Notes under the pieces: generated by a model
What the model saw: the letters and a program-made list of their open reading frames with translations, nothing else
What the model was told of the DNA's origin: nothing
Database searches by the model: none
Made by a program: the position numbers and the translations under genes
Origin: Allobosea sp.
GTDB taxonomy: Bacteria > Pseudomonadota > Alphaproteobacteria > Rhizobiales > Beijerinckiaceae
Length of the DNA: 64,000 nt
Assembly: GCF_030695125.1 (NCBI RefSeq)
Contig: NZ_JAUYTP010000016.1
Location: forward strand, 62,001-126,000
Reading direction: 5' to 3'
Part shown: piece after piece, positions 43,807 to 52,647 of the stretch
Layout: each line of letters starts with the position of its first letter
How positions within the stretch are numbered: position 1 is the first letter of the stretch

Positions 43807-43893
43807 CTAGTCGTCATCCTCGGCCGGAGCCGAAGGCGGAGAGCCGGGGATCTCTCGGGATGAGATGCTCGGGTCGAGCCCAAGCATGACGAG
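43807..43893. repeat. REP-like element, family B copy 3 (diverged)
   Basis: TCGTCATCCTCGGCCGGAGCC ... GAGATGCTCGGGTCGAGCCCAAGCATGACGA. The arms are less perfect than in other copies. It fills the ugpE-ugpC gap almost entirely. Confidence 0.75.
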
Positions 43894-43895
43894 TG

Positions 43896-44744
43896 CTACT
43901 TCTCCGTCTCGACCAGGCCCTTCACGAAGAGCCTTTGCATGACGATGACGACCAGCACCGGCGGCAGCATCGCCAGCATCGCGGTTGCCATGGCGAGCGG
44001 CCATTCGGTCAGCGCGTCGGAGGTGACGATCATCTTGCGGATGCCGATGACGATGGTCTGCATCGAGTCCTTGGTGGTGATCAGCAGCGGCCAGAGATAC
44101 TGGTTCCAGCCATAGATGAACTGGATCACGAACAAAGCCGCGATCGTGGTGATCGAGAGGGGTATGACCGTGTCCTTGAAGAAGCGGAACGGCCCGGCGC
44201 CGTCGATCCGCGAGGCCTCGAGCAGTTCGTCGGGGATCGTCATGAAGAACTGGCGAAACAGAAGCGTGCCGGTGGCCGAGGCGATCAGCGGGATCGCGAG
44301 GCCCTGATAGGTGTCGAGCATGTTGAGGTCGGACACGACCTTGAAGGTCGGGAAGATGCGGACTTCTACGGGCAGCATCAGCGTGACGAAGATGATCCAG
44401 AACGCCGCCATCCGGAACCGGAAGCGGTAATAGACCACCGCATAGGCCGACAGCACCGAGATCACGATCTTTCCCAGCGCGATCGCCATCGCCATGACGA
44501 AGGAGTTCAGCATCATGCTGGCGACAGGCTCGCGGGTCGAGCCGGAGGTGCCCACGAACAGGATCCGGTAGTAGTTGTCGAACAGATAGGGGCCCGGATA
44601 GAGCGGCAGTTGGCCGTTAATGATGGTGGCGTTGTCCCAGCTCGATGCGACGAAGGTCAGCCAGACCGGAAACGCGACGATCAGCACGCCGATCGACAGG
44701 ACGATATAGGCGATCGCATCGCCCAGGCGGCGGTCCTCGACCAT
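43896..44744 (-). CDS. ugpE: sn-glycerol-3-phosphate ABC transporter permease UgpE
   Basis: A 282-residue permease with six predicted helices and the EAA motif EASRIDGAGPFRFFKDTVIPLS near residue 185. ASSWDNATIINGQLPLYPGPYLFDNYYRIL after TM1 is typical of UgpE. Its ATG overlaps the ugpA stop by one base (TGATG), giving coupling. The frame is open further upstream but only inside ugpA. Adjusted start. Confidence 0.92.
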   Translation of the reverse strand: MVEDRRLGDAIAYIVLSIGVLIVAFPVWLTFVASSWDNATIINGQLPLYPGPYLFDNYYRILFVGTSGSTREPVASMMLNSFVMAMAIALGKIVISVLSAYAVVYYRFRFRMAAFWIIFVTLMLPVEVRIFPTFKVVSDLNMLDTYQGLAIPLIASATGTLLFRQFFMTIPDELLEASRIDGAGPFRFFKDTVIPLSITTIAALFVIQFIYGWNQYLWPLLITTKDSMQTIVIGIRKMIVTSDALTEWPLAMATAMLAMLPPVLVVIVMQRLFVKGLVETEK

Positions 44745-45625
44745 CAGTAGCTCACCTTGCGCTCGATGAAGCGGAACTGCACGGCCGTCATCGCGATCAC
44801 CATGATCAGCAGGATGACCGATTGCGCCGCGGAGCCGCCGAGATCCGAGCCGCCCTTGCCGTCGGAATAGACCTTGTAGACCAGCGTTTCGGTCGCGCCC
44901 GAAGGCCCGCCGCCGGTGACCGTGTCGATGATGCCGAAGGTGTCGAAGAAGACATAGACGATGTTGACGACCAGTAGGAAGAAGGTCGTCGGCGAGAGCA
45001 GCGGGAAGACGATGGTCCAGAACCGCCGCCACGGACCGGCCCCGTCGATCACGGCGGCTTCGATCACGCTCTTGGGGATCGACTGCAGCCCGGCGAGAAA
45101 GAACAGGAAATTATAGCTGATCTGCTTCCAGGTCGCCGCCAGAATGACCAGCGCCATCGCATGATTGCCGTCAAGCCGCGGGTTCCAGGCGATCCCGAGC
45201 GACTGCAGCCCCCGCGCCAGCATTCCCAGCGACGGATCGAACATGAACAGCCAGAGCACGCCGGCGATGGCCGGCGCCACCGCATAGGGCCAGATCAGCA
45301 GCGTCTTGTAGATCTCGCCGCCGCGCAGCTGCCGGTCCGCCATGACCGCAAACAAAAGCGCGATCGATAAGGACAACACGCAGACGAAGCTCGAGAAGAT
45401 CGCGGTGTTGATCAGGGCCTTGTAGTAGCCGGGGTTGGAGAACAGCGTGATGTAGTTCTCGAACCAGACGAAATCCGTCGAGATTCCGAAGGCATCCTGC
45501 AGCAGGAAGCTCTGCCAGACCGCCTGGCTTGCCGGCCAGTAGAAGAACAGGACCGTGATCACCAGCTGCGGCAGCAGCAGCAGCAGCGGGACCGTGAGGC
45601 CGGTGAAATAGGCGTTCTTCTGCAT
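44744..45625 (-). CDS. ugpA: sn-glycerol-3-phosphate ABC transporter permease UgpA
   Basis: A 293-residue permease with six helices and the EAA motif [23 protein letters not shown] near 205. [21 protein letters not shown] and the C-terminal [27 protein letters not shown] are UgpA signatures. The start is taken as MQKNAYF at 45625; an ATG four codons upstream (45637) is an alternative. A family B repeat lies in the gap to ugpB. Confidence 0.92.
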   Translation of the reverse strand: MQKNAYFTGLTVPLLLLLPQLVITVLFFYWPASQAVWQSFLLQDAFGISTDFVWFENYITLFSNPGYYKALINTAIFSSFVCVLSLSIALLFAVMADRQLRGGEIYKTLLIWPYAVAPAIAGVLWLFMFDPSLGMLARGLQSLGIAWNPRLDGNHAMALVILAATWKQISYNFLFFLAGLQSIPKSVIEAAVIDGAGPWRRFWTIVFPLLSPTTFFLLVVNIVYVFFDTFGIIDTVTGGGPSGATETLVYKVYSDGKGGSDLGGSAAQSVILLIMVIAMTAVQFRFIERKVSY

Positions 45626-45668
45626 TCCGGCTCTCAAACCATGGGCTTCGTCCCGGAGGATCGAGGCA

Positions 45669-45750
45669 CGTCATTCTGGGGCTCGACCCGAGAATCTCAT
45701 GACCAGTTGTCTCTGGTTTCCGAGATGGTCGGGTCAAGCCCGACCATGAC
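45669..45750. repeat. REP-like palindrome pair, family B copy 4
   Basis: ACGTCATTCTGGGGCTCGACC ... followed by GAGATGGTCGGGTCAAGCCCGACCATGACAT. Located inside the ugp operon between ugpB and ugpA, where such hairpins often stabilise the message of the highly needed binding protein. Confidence 0.82.
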
Positions 45751-45794
45751 ATGCTCGTCTCCGGGACGACGCGTCGTCCTTTTTGGTCAGGCGA

Positions 45795-47120
45795 TCAGCG
45801 GCCGGCCGTCCGCTCGAACTGGCGCAGCGTCTGGTTGCCGCGTTCGGTCGCCGCGTCGAGCGCCGCCTTCGGGGTCTTCTGGCCGTTCAGGGCCGCCTCG
45901 ATCTCCTCGGCCCAGATGTCGCGGATCTGCACGAGGCTGCCGAAGCGAACGCCGCGCGAATTGTCCGTGGGGGCCTTGTTGTTGAGCGAGAGCAGCGGGG
46001 TCTCGAGGAAGGGCTTGTCCTTGTAGAAGCCCGACGCCTTGACCTTGTCGTACGCGGCCTTGGTGATCGGCAGGTAGCCCGACTCGGTGTGCAGCTTCAC
46101 CTGCCGGTCGACATCCGACAGGAAGGTGAAGAACTTGGCCACGCCCTTGTACTCGTCGGCCTTCTTGCCGCCCATCACCCACAGCGAGGCGCCGCCGATG
46201 ATCGAGTTCTGCGGCGCACCGGCCACGTCGGGATAATACGGCATCGGCGCATTCGCCCATTCGAACTTGGCGTTGGCGCGGACATTGCCGAAGAAGGCCG
46301 AGGAGGTCAGGAAGATCGGGCATTCGCCCGAGGTGAAGCGGCCTTCGCCGGTGTTGGTGCGGCCGGAGTAATCATAGGTCTTGTCCTTCTGCATCTCGAC
46401 CAGATTGGTCAGGTGCTTCAGGAAGACGCCCTTGTTGAAGACGAACTCGGTATCGAAGCCGTCGAAGCCGTTGGCCTTCGTGCCGACCGGCTCGTTGTGC
46501 CAGGCGCCGAGCTGCTCGACATTGACCCAGGTCACCCAGCCATTCGAGAAGCCGCACTTGTCGTAGCCGGCGCCCTTGAGCTTCTTGGCGGCGTCGAACA
46601 CCTCGGGCCAGGTCTTGGGCGGCGCGTCGGCGTTCAGGCCGGCCTTCTTGAAGGCGTCCTTGTTGTACCACATGACGGTGGAGGACGAGTTGAACGGGAA
46701 GGACAGCATCTCGCCCTTGGTGGTCGAGTAGTAGCCCGTGATCGCCGGCAGATAGCTCTGCGGATCGAATGTTTCGCCGGCTTCCTTCATCATGACCTGG
46801 ACCGGCTTGATGGCGCCCTTGGCGGACATCATCGTCGCGGTGCCGACCTCGAAGACCTGCATGATATGCGGCGCATTGCCGGCGCGGAAGGCGGCGATGC
46901 CTGCGTTCAGCGTGTCGGCATAGGAGCCCTTATAGGCCGGGACGACCTTGAAGTCCTTCTGCGAGGCGTTGAATTCCTCGGCGAGCCGGACGACGACATC
47001 GTTGTTGGCGCCGGTCATGGCATGCCACCATTGCAGCTCGGTCTGCGCCGCAGCCGGCGTGGCGCCCGCCAGCACGACGGCGGCAACAGACATCAGAATG
47101 CGAGATTTCGCTGTCATCAT
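45795..47120 (-). CDS. ugpB: sn-glycerol-3-phosphate-binding periplasmic protein UgpB
   Basis: A 441-residue solute-binding protein with signal peptide AKSRILMSVAAVVLAGATPAAAQ. TELQWWHAMTGANNDVVVRLAEEFN, YKGSYADTLNAGIAAFRAG, FPFNSSSTVMWYNKDAF and GGASLWVMGGKKADEYKGVAKF are characteristic of UgpB. It captures glycerol-3-phosphate or its diesters in the periplasm. GAGGGAGA precedes the adjusted ATG at 47120; the open frame extends much further upstream but only antisense to the next gene. It is first in the operon. Confidence 0.94.
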   Translation of the reverse strand: MMTAKSRILMSVAAVVLAGATPAAAQTELQWWHAMTGANNDVVVRLAEEFNASQKDFKVVPAYKGSYADTLNAGIAAFRAGNAPHIMQVFEVGTATMMSAKGAIKPVQVMMKEAGETFDPQSYLPAITGYYSTTKGEMLSFPFNSSSTVMWYNKDAFKKAGLNADAPPKTWPEVFDAAKKLKGAGYDKCGFSNGWVTWVNVEQLGAWHNEPVGTKANGFDGFDTEFVFNKGVFLKHLTNLVEMQKDKTYDYSGRTNTGEGRFTSGECPIFLTSSAFFGNVRANAKFEWANAPMPYYPDVAGAPQNSIIGGASLWVMGGKKADEYKGVAKFFTFLSDVDRQVKLHTESGYLPITKAAYDKVKASGFYKDKPFLETPLLSLNNKAPTDNSRGVRFGSLVQIRDIWAEEIEAALNGQKTPKAALDAATERGNQTLRQFERTAGR

Positions 47121-47321
47121 TCTCTCCCTCTCGGCTCCGCAATAGGCGAAGCCACTGTTGTTCTTGGTGCGCAAGCTAGCATGAAGGGCCGGCGACGTTT
47201 CAATGACAAATTGATGACAGGCGCAAGCGTCGTCCCGCCACGGGCTTGTGCAGAAGTTCTTGCACATTCGCCGCGAAGGCGCTGTTCTCGCCGCCCAGCC
47301 CGCCACTGATGGACCCTTGCC

Positions 47322-48500
47322 ATGCCGCGCCTGTCTCTGACGCCCGACCAGACCCTCCCGAAGGATGCTGCCGCGGCAGCCCTGCTTGGCCGCGTCTGGC
47401 GACCCGATGTCGCGGGGCCCGCCATCGTCACCCTGCGCGGCGACAGTCTCGTCGATATCACCAGCACCTTTCCGACCAGCCGTGATCTCTGCGAGACGCA
47501 GGACCCCGCAGCCGCGCTGCGCGCCGCGCAGGGCGAGCCGGTCGGCACCCTGGCCGATATTCTCGCCAACACCCCGATCGACGACCGCGACGCAGGCAAG
47601 CCCTGGCTGCTCTCGCCGCTCGACCTGCAGGCGGTGAAGGCTGCCGGCGTCACCTTCGCGGTCTCGATGCTGGAGCGCGTCATCGAGGAGAAGGCGCGGG
47701 GCAACCCCGCTGCCGCCGCCACCATCCGCAGCGAGATCGGCAAGCTGATCGGTGACGATCTCTCGAAGCTGAAGCCCGGCTCGCCCGAGGCGATGCACCT
47801 CAAGGAGGTGCTGATCGGGCAGGGCGCCTGGAGCCAGTATCTCGAGGTCGGCATCGGGCCCGACGCCGAGATCTTCACCAAGGCGCCGCCGATGTCCTCC
47901 GTCGGCACCGGCTTCGATGCGGGGCTGCACCCGTCCTCGACCTGGAACAATCCCGAGCCGGAGATCGTGCTGGTCGTCGCCTCCGACGGCCGCATCGTCG
48001 GCGCCACGCTCGGCAACGACGTCAATCTGCGCGATGTCGAGGGCCGCTCGGCGCTGCTGCTGGGCAAGGCGAAGGACAATAACGCCGCGGCCGCCGTCGG
48101 GCCCTTCATCCGCCTCTTCGATGCCGGCTTCACGCTCGACCACGTCCGCAACACCACGGTGGCGCTGACCGTCGAGGGGCAGGATGGCTTCACGCTGGAG
48201 GGCGCGTCGTCGATCGCCAGGATCAGCCGCGATCCCGCCGATCTCGCCAGCCAGATGATCGGCCCGCATCACCAGTATCCGGACGGCGCCGCGCTCTATC
48301 TCGGCACCATGTTCGCGCCGATCAAGGACCGCGATACGCCCGGCGGCGGCTTCACCCACAAATACGGTGACATCGTCACCATCGCCGCCCCGGAACTCGG
48401 CGCGCTGGTCAACCGCATGCAGCGCACCGACCATTGCGAGCCCTGGACCTTCGGCGCCTCGCATCTGATGCGCAGCCTGGCGAAGCGCGGGCTGCTGTGA
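47322..48500 (+). CDS. FAH-family enzyme, possibly a 2-keto-3-deoxy-sugar-acid dehydratase
   Basis: A 392-residue protein of the FAH superfamily, longer than the hydrolase at 609 by an N-terminal domain (about 1-130). Conserved parts are YLEVGIGPDAEIFTKAPPMSS, the metal-binding NNPEPEIVLVV, GNDVNLRDVEGRSALLLGKAKDN and AVGPFIRLF. Such long FAH proteins next to sugar-acid kinases often act on 2-keto-3-deoxy acids, so a dehydratase role is suggested. Its stop overlaps the start of the kinase gene (GTGA). A 201-bp gap separates it from divergent ugpB. Confidence 0.8.
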   Translation: MPRLSLTPDQTLPKDAAAAALLGRVWRPDVAGPAIVTLRGDSLVDITSTFPTSRDLCETQDPAAALRAAQGEPVGTLADILANTPIDDRDAGKPWLLSPLDLQAVKAAGVTFAVSMLERVIEEKARGNPAAAATIRSEIGKLIGDDLSKLKPGSPEAMHLKEVLIGQGAWSQYLEVGIGPDAEIFTKAPPMSSVGTGFDAGLHPSSTWNNPEPEIVLVVASDGRIVGATLGNDVNLRDVEGRSALLLGKAKDNNAAAAVGPFIRLFDAGFTLDHVRNTTVALTVEGQDGFTLEGASSIARISRDPADLASQMIGPHHQYPDGAALYLGTMFAPIKDRDTPGGGFTHKYGDIVTIAAPELGALVNRMQRTDHCEPWTFGASHLMRSLAKRGLL

Positions 48501-49426
48501 GCCCAGGCGAGATCCTCGTCGTCGGCGAGGCGATCGGCGATTTCATTCCGCGCGACGCCGAGGGCCGCCATTACGAGGCCGTGCTCGGTGGCTCGGCCTT
48601 CAACGCGGCCCTGGCGCTAGCCCGTTTCGGGGCGAGGCCGGCCTATGCGGGCGCGCTCTCGACGGATGCGCTCGGCCGGCGCTTCCGCACCGCGCTGGCG
48701 GCGGAGGGCATCGACAGGCGCTTCGTCCAGGACAGCGCGCGCCCGACCGCCGTTGCGATCGTCTCGCCGCTGGGGCCGGACGGCACGCCGGAATTCGCGC
48801 TTCATCTCGAGGGCACGGCCCATGCGGAGGCGGCCTGCGCCCTGAGGGTGATGCCGCCGGGCGTGGTCCATCTCCACGCCGCCTCCTTCGGCGCCACCAC
48901 CGGGCCGTCCGGGGAGGCTGCCGCGATCCTGGCGGCGAGCGCCCGCGCCGCCGGCGCCACCGTCAGCTACGACATCAACATCCGCGCCTCGGTCCTGCCG
49001 GAGCGGGATCGCGCCCGCGCGCTGATCGAGGCCCGCATCGGCCTCGCCGACATCGTCAAGGCCAGCCTCGAGGATCTGGCCTGGCTCCATCCCGGCGAGC
49101 CGGTCGAGGGTGTCGTCACGCGCTGGCGGGGTTGGGGCACGTCGCTCGTTCTCATCACGAGAGGCGCCGACGGCGCCGTCTGTCACGGCCCGGGGGCACC
49201 TCTCACCGCGGCCGCCGCCCCCGTTACGGTGTCGGACACGATCGGGGCCGGCGACACCTTCATCGGCGGCTTCGTCGCCGTACTGGCGGCACGGGGGCTG
49301 CTGGGACGCGGCTTCGCTGGGGCCGGCCGCGACGATCTCCAGGCGGCGCTCGACTTCGCCTGCGCAGTGGCGGCTGACAGTTGCACCCGCCCCGGCTGCG
49401 ATCCGCCGCGCCGCATTGCCGTCTGA
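48497..49426 (+). CDS. PfkB family carbohydrate kinase
   Basis: A 309-residue ribokinase-fold sugar kinase. The N-terminal substrate site shows GGSAFNAALALARFG; the C-terminal signature with catalytic Asp is DTIGAGDTFIGGF near residue 250-262. Similar to fructokinases and 2-keto-3-deoxygluconate kinases. The GTG start at 48497 overlaps the upstream stop by four bases; the longer frame to 48434 lies inside that gene. Substrate probably an intermediate made by its operon partners, but not readable from sequence. Confidence 0.88.
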   Translation: MSPGEILVVGEAIGDFIPRDAEGRHYEAVLGGSAFNAALALARFGARPAYAGALSTDALGRRFRTALAAEGIDRRFVQDSARPTAVAIVSPLGPDGTPEFALHLEGTAHAEAACALRVMPPGVVHLHAASFGATTGPSGEAAAILAASARAAGATVSYDINIRASVLPERDRARALIEARIGLADIVKASLEDLAWLHPGEPVEGVVTRWRGWGTSLVLITRGADGAVCHGPGAPLTAAAAPVTVSDTIGAGDTFIGGFVAVLAARGLLGRGFAGAGRDDLQAALDFACAVAADSCTRPGCDPPRRIAV

Positions 49427-49437
49427 CGGGAGGTCCG

Positions 49438-50457
49438 ATGCAGATCCGCTATCTCGACTATCACACCTGCGGCGAGCCGGTCCGCATCGTCACGGGGGGC
49501 TACCCCCTGCTCAGGGGCGCGACGATCCTGGAGAAGCGCCGCGACGCGCGCGAGAACCACGACCATCTGCGCCGCGCCATGATGCTGGAACCGCGCGGCC
49601 ACGCCGGGATGTATGGTGTCATCCCCGTCGCGGCCGCCCACCCGGAGGCCGCCTTCGGCGTGTTGTTCACCCACAACGAGGGCTACTCGACCATGTGCGG
49701 CCACGCGACCATCGCGCTCGGCCGCTACGCGATCGAGCATGGGCTGGTGCCGGCGGTCGAACCGGTGACGCGCTTCAGCATCGAGGCCCCCTGCGGCTTG
49801 CTGCGGCTGGCATGCTCGGTGCGCGACGGCCGGGTGGAGAGCGTCGTCTTCGAGAGCGTGCCGGCCTTCGTCTTCGCCCGCGATCTCGTCGTCACGCTGC
49901 CGGGCTATGGCGAGGTCGTCACCGACATCGCCTATGGCGGCGCCTTCTACTGCATCCTCCCAGCCTCGCGCTTCGGGCTCGACCTGTTCGAAACGCCGGT
50001 CGCAACCCTGACCGATGCGGCGGCCGCCCTCACCGACCATCTGCGCGCCAGCCTGCCGGTGACGTATCCGACCGAGCCCGATCTCGGCTTTCTTTACGGC
50101 ACGATCATCACCGACGAGGCTCAAGCCGACGAGGAAAGCTTCAACCTCTGCATCTTTGCCGAGCGCCAGATCGACCGCTCCCCGACGGGCTCGGGCGTCA
50201 CGGCGCGCATGGCGCTGGACCATGCCAAGGGCTTCGTCGAGACCGGCGCGACCCGCCGCTTCCGCAGCATCACCGGCGGCACCTTCACCGGCCGCGTGGT
50301 CGCGCCCTTGGCGGGGCCGTCGGCCGGTGCGGTCACCGTCGCGGTCGGCGGCACCGGCCATTTCGCGGGCGAGGGGACCTTCACCATCGAGGCCGACGAC
50401 CCGCTGGGTCACGGCTTCGCGCTGCCGGTGCGCTTCGCCGAGATCGCGCGCGGCTGA
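49438..50457 (+). CDS. trans-3-hydroxy-L-proline dehydratase (proline racemase family)
   Basis: A 339-residue member of the proline racemase superfamily. The first catalytic cysteine is Cys87 in MCGHATIA, but the second motif reads DRSPTGSG with Thr250 in place of Cys. In this family the Cys/Thr pair is the mark of trans-3-hydroxy-L-proline dehydratases, which yield delta-1-pyrroline-2-carboxylate, whereas racemases and epimerases have Cys/Cys. GGGAGGTCCG precedes the ATG at 49438, 11 bp after the kinase stop. The reductase usually needed next is not adjacent. Confidence 0.87.
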   Translation: MQIRYLDYHTCGEPVRIVTGGYPLLRGATILEKRRDARENHDHLRRAMMLEPRGHAGMYGVIPVAAAHPEAAFGVLFTHNEGYSTMCGHATIALGRYAIEHGLVPAVEPVTRFSIEAPCGLLRLACSVRDGRVESVVFESVPAFVFARDLVVTLPGYGEVVTDIAYGGAFYCILPASRFGLDLFETPVATLTDAAAALTDHLRASLPVTYPTEPDLGFLYGTIITDEAQADEESFNLCIFAERQIDRSPTGSGVTARMALDHAKGFVETGATRRFRSITGGTFTGRVVAPLAGPSAGAVTVAVGGTGHFAGEGTFTIEADDPLGHGFALPVRFAEIARG

Positions 50458-50496
50458 CGGCGCAGGGGGTGCGTTGGTCCGACCGGCGCCGCCACC

Positions 50497-51474
50497 TCAT
50501 CCGGTGGCGATCTGCCCGGCCTCCCAGCCGAGGATCGCGCGCTTGCGCGTCAGCCCCCAGTGATAGCCGGTCAGCGCGCCCGATTTCCCGATGACGCGAT
50601 GGCACGGCACGACGAAGGAGATCGGGTTCTTGCCGACGGCCATGCCGACCGCCCGCGAGGCGGATGGCTTCCCGATCCGGCTGGCGACGGCGCCATAGGT
50701 GGTCGCCCGGCCCACCGGGATCCGCAGCAGCGTCTCCCAGACCCGGACCTCGAAATCCGTGCCGATCAGCACGATGCGCAGCGGCGTCTCCGCCGACCAG
50801 GCGGCGGGATCGAAGATGCGTGCGGCATAGGGCGCCGTCGCCTGCGGGTCGAAGCGGTATGCGGCATGGGGCCAGCGCCGCATCATGTCCGCCAGCGCCT
50901 CCGCCCGCCCGCCGACGACCTTGCCGCCGTCGAGCCCATCGGAGACCCAACCGAGCCCGGCCAGCCCGCGCGGCGTCGCGACGATCAGCGCCTCGCCAAA
51001 GGGGGAGGAATGGAAGCCGTAGGCGAGGGCGAGCCCGCCGCCGCCGGCCTTCCACTCGCCGGGCGACATCGCCTCATGCGTCACGAAGAGATCATGCAGC
51101 CGCCCTGGCCCCGACAGACCGACTTCGAGCGCCGTGTCGAGCACGCTGGCCGACGCGCCGAGCAAACCCTTCGCATGGTCGAGCGTGATCGCCTGCAGGA
51201 AGGCCTTGGGTGTCAGCCCGCACCAGCGCCGGAACAGGTGGTGCACATCGGTCGGCGTCGCACCGGCGGCCTCCGCGATCGCCTCGATCGTCGGCTGGGC
51301 GCGCCAGTTCTCGGTGATGTAGGCGAGGATCCGCCGAACCGTGTCGTAGTCGGAGCCGGGTGCGACCGTCGGAAACGCGGCCGCCGCCGGCATCGCCTCG
51401 GCCGCACGCGCGAGCACGGCGTCGGAAAAGCGGGTCGGCTTCATCGCGTCGAGCTTCTGGAGAGGAGCGTTCAT
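50497..51474 (-). CDS. Ada-like protein: AraC-type DNA-binding domain plus O6-methylguanine-DNA methyltransferase
   Basis: About 325 residues. An AraC/XylS helix-turn-helix (about 45-135: TVRRILAYITENWRAQPTIEAIAEAAGATPTDVHHLFRRWCGLTPKAFL in segments) precedes a methyltransferase domain with the suicide cysteine in VPCHRVIG, Cys about 291. The N-terminal Ada zinc domain that senses phosphotriesters is missing, as in many alphaproteobacterial forms. It reverses O6-alkylguanine damage and may regulate genes. The ATG at 51474 follows GAAGG; ATG at 51501 is an alternative. Confidence 0.9.
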   Translation of the reverse strand: MNAPLQKLDAMKPTRFSDAVLARAAEAMPAAAAFPTVAPGSDYDTVRRILAYITENWRAQPTIEAIAEAAGATPTDVHHLFRRWCGLTPKAFLQAITLDHAKGLLGASASVLDTALEVGLSGPGRLHDLFVTHEAMSPGEWKAGGGGLALAYGFHSSPFGEALIVATPRGLAGLGWVSDGLDGGKVVGGRAEALADMMRRWPHAAYRFDPQATAPYAARIFDPAAWSAETPLRIVLIGTDFEVRVWETLLRIPVGRATTYGAVASRIGKPSASRAVGMAVGKNPISFVVPCHRVIGKSGALTGYHWGLTRKRAILGWEAGQIATG

Positions 51475-51678
51475 CGCCGGCACCTTCGCATCATCGATCA
51501 TGCGGTGACACTAGGCGGCGCCAGGCACGGCCTCCACCCGAAAGCTGCGCTGTTCCGGAACATGGTCGCACCATCCGGGCTTGATCGTCATGGACCGTTA
51601 ACGTGGTCGTCAAAAGACGGTTGGCTTCATCTTCGAACGTTGCCAGTTTAGGCCCGACATCGCCGGAGATTCACGCAG

Positions 51679-52077
51679 ATGAAGCGGTCGGCAATCTTGC
51701 TCGTAGTGCTGGGCGCCGCATGCTTGTTGGAGACCCCGAGCCAAGCTCAGGACGGCAGTATCGTCGGTGTTTGGCGGCAAGTGCGATCGAATGCAGGTGA
51801 ATGCCGCACATGCCAGATCGAGATTGCAAAAGGCGATGCGTCATTCGACGTCAGGGCCAATAACGGTTGGTCCGGCAGCGTCCGGGCAGAGCCGGCGGAC
51901 GACCTGGCCACGGCTGCTGGCGGCGGGCGCTGGAGGCCGGGCGGAACCAGCCCTCACTCGGGGAAGTTCTTCCGCCTGCGGCTGGTCAACCAAGGCTCGC
52001 GCCTCTATCTGCTGATGAGCGGAACGGGACTACAAGTGGAAGCCGTGTTCGAGCGGGCTCAGCCCAACAGCATCTGA
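51679..52077 (+). CDS. small exported protein of unknown function
   Basis: A 132-residue protein with signal peptide KRSAILLVVLGAACLLETPSQAQ and a beta-rich mature part (SIVGVWRQV, CRTCQIEIAKGDASFDVRANNGWSG, FFRLRLVNQGSRLYLLMSG). The CRTC pair could form a disulfide. No family recognised; the GVWRQ start recalls small lipocalin-like DUF2147 domains. It is isolated between divergent and convergent neighbours. Confidence 0.72.
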   Translation: MKRSAILLVVLGAACLLETPSQAQDGSIVGVWRQVRSNAGECRTCQIEIAKGDASFDVRANNGWSGSVRAEPADDLATAAGGGRWRPGGTSPHSGKFFRLRLVNQGSRLYLLMSGTGLQVEAVFERAQPNSI

Positions 52078-52084
52078 CAGCGGA

Positions 52085-52627
52085 TCAGGGCAGGCGCTCG
52101 TAATCCGGCCCGCGCCGCGCCGTCGCCAGGGCGCGTCCGAGCGCGTCGGCAAAGCCCTCACGTTCGCCCGGCGACAAAGCGGCTGCAACGGCGACGCGCC
52201 GTCCGCGCGAGACGAGGTCGAGTCCCAGCAGCCCGTAATCCTCGTCGGTCTGGCGTTCCAGCTTGGTCCAGGCCGGGTTGGAGCGCCAGACCGCCTCCTG
52301 GCCCTGATGGGAGACCTTCCGCAGACGCACTTCGAGCGGCGTCACGACGACGCGCTCGAAGGCCCGCGCATGCCGGAAATTCACTTGGAAGGCGATGAAG
52401 AGCGCGACGACATCGAGCCCCATGAAGCCCGCCACCGGCCAGGCGCCGAGCACCATGAAGGGGATCGAGGACGCGATCGCGGCGAGGCACATCAGCGTCA
52501 TCACGATGCGGAAGGCGTTGCGGTCGAGCGAGCGGTGCGGCCTGATCGTCGCGTCGAAGACCGGCCGCTCGGCGGCGGCCGGGGCGTCGTCGTCCGGCCC
52601 TGTTGAAACGCGCTTGCCGAGGTCCAT
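52085..52627 (-). CDS. DUF2244 domain membrane protein
   Basis: A 180-residue inner-membrane protein of the DUF2244 family. FDATIRPHRSLDRNAFRIVMTL leads into two helices (about 38-58 and 62-82), followed by FRHARAFERVVVTPLEVRLRKVSHQGQEAVWRSNPAW in parts and a soluble C-terminal region. Function unknown; the family is widespread in alphaproteobacteria. The ATG at 52627 stands only 20 bp from the divergent nth ATG; a longer frame to 52681 would overlap nth. Confidence 0.85.
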   Translation of the reverse strand: MDLGKRVSTGPDDDAPAAAERPVFDATIRPHRSLDRNAFRIVMTLMCLAAIASSIPFMVLGAWPVAGFMGLDVVALFIAFQVNFRHARAFERVVVTPLEVRLRKVSHQGQEAVWRSNPAWTKLERQTDEDYGLLGLDLVSRGRRVAVAAALSPGEREGFADALGRALATARRGPDYERLP

Positions 52628-52647
52628 GGCGCGACTATAACGCCCCG

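Noticed and set aside
47121-48464. Long N-terminal extension of the ugpB frame
   Set aside because: It is antisense to the FAH-family gene; UgpB has a normal signal peptide and ribosome-binding site at 47120.
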